From positions 100,475 to 135,195 of the forward strand of contig NZ_AZSU01000003.1 of the NCBI RefSeq assembly GCF_000511955.1: 34,721 nt of DNA. Reading direction: 5' to 3'. The position numbers and the translations under genes were made by a program. Positions 32,672 to 34,721 of the stretch are shown piece by piece. A model generated the notes under the pieces. It was not told the DNA's origin, did not search any database, and saw only the letters and a list, made by a program, of their open reading frames with translations. How positions within the stretch are numbered: the first letter of the stretch is position 1; each line of letters starts with the position of its first letter. Origin of the DNA: [Clostridium] ultunense DSM 10521 (GTDB taxonomy: Bacteria > Bacillota > Clostridia > Tissierellales > Tepidimicrobiaceae).

Positions 32672-33550
32672 ATGCTAGAAGGTATTATTATAAAAGGGAT
32701 TGGTGGATTTTATTATGTAAAAACTGGAGAAGGTATCTATGAATGTAGAGCTAGAGGTGTTTTTAGAGAAGATAAAATAACACCTTTAATAGGAGATAAT
32801 GTTTTAATTCGCATAAGTGAAGAGGATAATACAGGATATATTGAAAAAATAATGGAAAGAAAATCCCAATTAATGAGACCTCCTGTAGCAAACGTGACTC
32901 AGGCAATTATAGTTATGAGTATAAAAAAGCCGGATATAAACTATTGGCTATTGGATAGATTTATAGTTATGGCAGAACATCAGAATTTAAATATTGGTAT
33001 ATGTATAAATAAGATAGATTTAAGTTTAGAAGATGAAATTCAACAGATTGATAAAATCTATGGTAAAACTGAATATCCCATAGTTAAAACTAGTACAAAA
33101 TCAGGGGAAGGCATAGAGGATTTAAAGAAAATTTTAAAAAAGAATGTTACAGTTTTCGCAGGACCTTCTGGAGTTGGAAAATCATCCTTGTTGAATAGAA
33201 TGCATCCTGGGCTGGAATTAAAGATTGGGGATGTAAGTAAAAAAACCACAAGGGGCAAACATACTACCCGTCATGTAGAGCTAATAGATATGGATTCCCA
33301 ATCCTTTGTACTTGATACCCCTGGATTCAGCTCTTTAAATTTAGATTTTATCGAATCGGAAGAGGATTTAGGTAGGTATTTTAGAGAAATATTTGACTAT
33401 AGCCACAAATGCAAATTTATTAATTGTTTACATCATAAAGAACCAAACTGCGAAGTTAAAAGACAAGTAGAAAAAGGGAGTATAAGCAAAGAAAGATATG
33501 AAAACTATTTACAGTTTCTAGGAGAGATTAAAAATACTAGGAGGTTTTAG
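32672..33550 (+). CDS. rsgA: Small-subunit ribosome biogenesis GTPase RsgA
   Basis: Circularly permuted GTPase that checks late 30S assembly. The protein has 292 residues: OB-fold (about 1-68), a permuted G domain with N-K-I-D before the P-loop G-P-S-G-V-G-K-S-S (164-172), D-T-P-G-F afterwards, and a C-terminal zinc knuckle with Cys247, Cys252, His254 and Cys260. ATG 32672 follows aggaggttt. The neighbours prkC and rpe are as in B. subtilis, where RsgA (CpgA/YloQ) is a substrate of PrkC. Confidence 0.97.
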   Translation: MLEGIIIKGIGGFYYVKTGEGIYECRARGVFREDKITPLIGDNVLIRISEEDNTGYIEKIMERKSQLMRPPVANVTQAIIVMSIKKPDINYWLLDRFIVMAEHQNLNIGICINKIDLSLEDEIQQIDKIYGKTEYPIVKTSTKSGEGIEDLKKILKKNVTVFAGPSGVGKSSLLNRMHPGLELKIGDVSKKTTRGKHTTRHVELIDMDSQSFVLDTPGFSSLNLDFIESEEDLGRYFREIFDYSHKCKFINCLHHKEPNCEVKRQVEKGSISKERYENYLQFLGEIKNTRRF

Positions 33551-33551
33551 T

Positions 33552-34208
33552 ATGGCTAAGATTTCACCTTCCATATTATCAGCAGATTTTGGGAATTTAA
33601 AGGAGGAAATACTTAAACTAGAAAGGGGTGGAGCTGACTATATCCACTTAGATGTAATGGATGGAATATTTGTTCCCAATATAACCTTTGGTCCGCCTGT
33701 TATAAAAAAGTTAAAGGATATTACTCAAACACCCTTTGACGTACATTTGATGATAGATAGACCTGAAAGGTATATAAAGGATTTTGTAGCGGCTGGAGCA
33801 GATATTATTACTGTCCATGAAGAGTCTACTATACATCTACATAGAACTATAGAGGAAATTAAATCCCATGGTGTAAAAGCTGGAGTTGCTTTAAACCCTT
33901 CCACACCTTTAGATAGCCTAGAATATGTATTAGATTATATAGATTTGGTCCTAATAATGACTGTTAACCCAGGGTTTGGAGGACAGAAATTTATAGCTTC
34001 TATGGAGGGAAAGATAAAGAATATGAGGCAAATTATCGATGAGAGAAATTTGAACATTCTATTAGAGGCAGATGGGGGGATTAAATTAGATAATGCTAAA
34101 GAAGTAATCCGCTGTGGATTGGATATTATAGTAGTCGGTTCTGGCATATTTGAGGCTGAAGATGTAGTGGAAAGAACTAAAATGTTTAAAAGATTTGATA
34201 TGAGATAA
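33552..34208 (+). CDS. rpe: Ribulose-phosphate 3-epimerase
   Basis: Interconverts ribulose-5-phosphate and xylulose-5-phosphate in the pentose phosphate pathway. The 218 residues form the (beta-alpha)8 barrel signature: I-S-P-S-I-L-S-A-D-F, H-L-D-V-M-D-G-I-F-V-P-N, D-V-H-L-M-I, T-V-N-P-G-F-G-G-Q and E-A-D-G-G-I. These contain the metal ligands and the two catalytic aspartates. ATG 33552 follows one base after the rsgA stop, with gaggtttt as SD, so the genes are tightly coupled. Synteny with B. subtilis ends here at the IS element. Confidence 0.97.
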   Translation: MAKISPSILSADFGNLKEEILKLERGGADYIHLDVMDGIFVPNITFGPPVIKKLKDITQTPFDVHLMIDRPERYIKDFVAAGADIITVHEESTIHLHRTIEEIKSHGVKAGVALNPSTPLDSLEYVLDYIDLVLIMTVNPGFGGQKFIASMEGKIKNMRQIIDERNLNILLEADGGIKLDNAKEVIRCGLDIIVVGSGIFEAEDVVERTKMFKRFDMR

Positions 34209-34236
34209 TACATTTGTGACAAGAAAATATGAAAAA

Positions 34237-34299
34237 AGGAAAGGCCTCTGATATAATGTTATTCGCCACAAAAAACAAATATCGGAGGGATCCTTTCCT
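34237..34299 (+). promoter_or_regulatory. IS leader hairpin hiding the transposase SD, with a -10 box at the loop
   Basis: aggaaagg (34237-34244) pairs with cctttcct (34292-34299), and cctctgata (34245-34253) pairs with tatcggagg (34280-34288, one G-U pair); gat (34289-34291) with flanking G is bulged. The SD ggaggg (34284-34289) is in the right arm, 10 bases before ATG 34300. tataat (34252-34257) straddles the loop edge, so a transcript from it would begin near 34264, inside the loop, and lack the left arm. Confidence 0.6.
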
Positions 34300-34721
34300 A
34301 TGAAAACAATTATAACAGAAGAAATGAGATTTCGTCAAAGGGTAGTTAAATATGCAATCAAACATAATAACAATGCAAAAGCAGCTAGAAGATATCATAC
34401 CAGCCGCCAACAGGTATGGCGTTGGAGAAAAAAGTATGATGGAACCATAAAATCTTTGGCAAATAAAAGCAGAAGACCCCATTCTCATCCTAATCAACAT
34501 ACACAGGAGGAATTGGGCTTAATACGATATAAGCACCGTTATCATCGCCATGAAGGTCTGGCACAAGTATATCGTAAATTAAGAGATGCTGGTTATACAA
34601 GAACTTACGACTCCATGTGCAGACAAATAAGGAAAATGAAGCTAAATACACCAAAAAAACGAAAAAGCTATCCTAAATCTAAGTATCGTAAAAACCCAGC
34701 TACCTATCCAGGCGAGCGGGT
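34300..34721 (+). CDS. IS481/IS3-like transposase, N-terminal part (runs off the window)
   Basis: ATG 34300 opens a frame that continues to the last base, so about 140 N-terminal residues are visible. They form a basic, helical DNA-binding region: A-A-R-R-Y-H-T-S-R-Q-Q-V-W-R-W-R-K-K-Y (about 28-47) is a typical helix-turn-helix of integrase-type transposases, and S-L-A-N-K-S-R-R-P-H-S-H-P (about 51-63) is the usual linker motif, followed by a second helical region to about 115. The rve catalytic core would lie beyond the window. Family is by recall; IS481 or a related IS3-type group. It differs from the IS at the left edge and lies about 90 bases after rpe on the same strand. Confidence 0.8.
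   Translation, partial: MKTIITEEMRFRQRVVKYAIKHNNNAKAARRYHTSRQQVWRWRKKYDGTIKSLANKSRRPHSHPNQHTQEELGLIRYKHRYHRHEGLAQVYRKLRDAGYTRTYDSMCRQIRKMKLNTPKKRKSYPKSKYRKNPATYPGER

Overview
The window is an AT-rich chromosomal segment (about one-third G+C by eye) from an endospore-forming, low-GC Firmicute of the class Clostridia. The evidence is spoIVA, a YteA-type sporulation protein, the ylmE-sepF-yggT-ylmH-divIVA division cluster and the yloA-to-rpe housekeeping block known from Bacillus subtilis. Gene content and style fit a Tissierellales-like clostridium, but the exact lineage is a guess. Nearly all genes are on the + strand with strong GGAGG-type ribosome binding sites; several starts are TTG, and one appears to be ATT.

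Layout. 1-525: the 3' end of an IS1182-like transposase. 532-2090: a candidate sigma-E promoter and spoIVA. 2222-8706: an eight-gene amino-sugar operon of GntR-type repressor, AgaS deaminase/isomerase, the four mannose-family PTS subunits IIB-IIC-IID-IIA, a class II tagatose/fructose-bisphosphate aldolase and a PfkB-family sugar-phosphate kinase. This is a full route from imported galactosamine to triose phosphates with no deacetylase. 8707-9142: a mostly non-coding stretch with a hairpin that may be an IS remnant and a tRNA-Pro(GGG) on the minus strand. 9143-13721: an unknown membrane-anchored protein, an HlyD-like envelope protein, then ylmE, sepF, yggT, ylmH and divIVA. 13774-15459: a compact DAHP synthase without a regulatory domain, a previously unlisted 44-residue hydrophobic ORF whose SD lies in a 17-bp hairpin, and a YteA/DksA-type protein. 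15602-17534: lspA, rluD and pyrR. 17540-19312: rqcH on the minus strand. 19529-34208: yicC, remA, gmk, rpoZ, coaBC, priA, def, fmt, a YugP-type zinc protease, rsmB, rlmN, prpC, prkC, rsgA and rpe. 34237 to the end: the start of a second, different IS element (IS481/IS3-like).

How the genes work together. The aga operon imports and breaks down an amino sugar under its own GntR repressor. The ylm/div cluster positions and assembles the division septum. The yicC-rpe block supplies RNA decay, nucleotide, CoA, replication-restart, translation-initiation and ribosome-maturation functions, together with the PrpC/PrkC Ser/Thr phosphorylation switch. RqcH is the ribosome-quality-control factor next to it.

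Most of the window is ordinary core genome. The points most worth a second look are: (1) the hairpin/small-ORF module at 14556-14750, built so that read-through mRNA would hide the SD while mRNA from a promoter in the loop would not; (2) the same layout at the right-hand IS; (3) the ATT start of ylmE; (4) the unusual composition of the aga operon.
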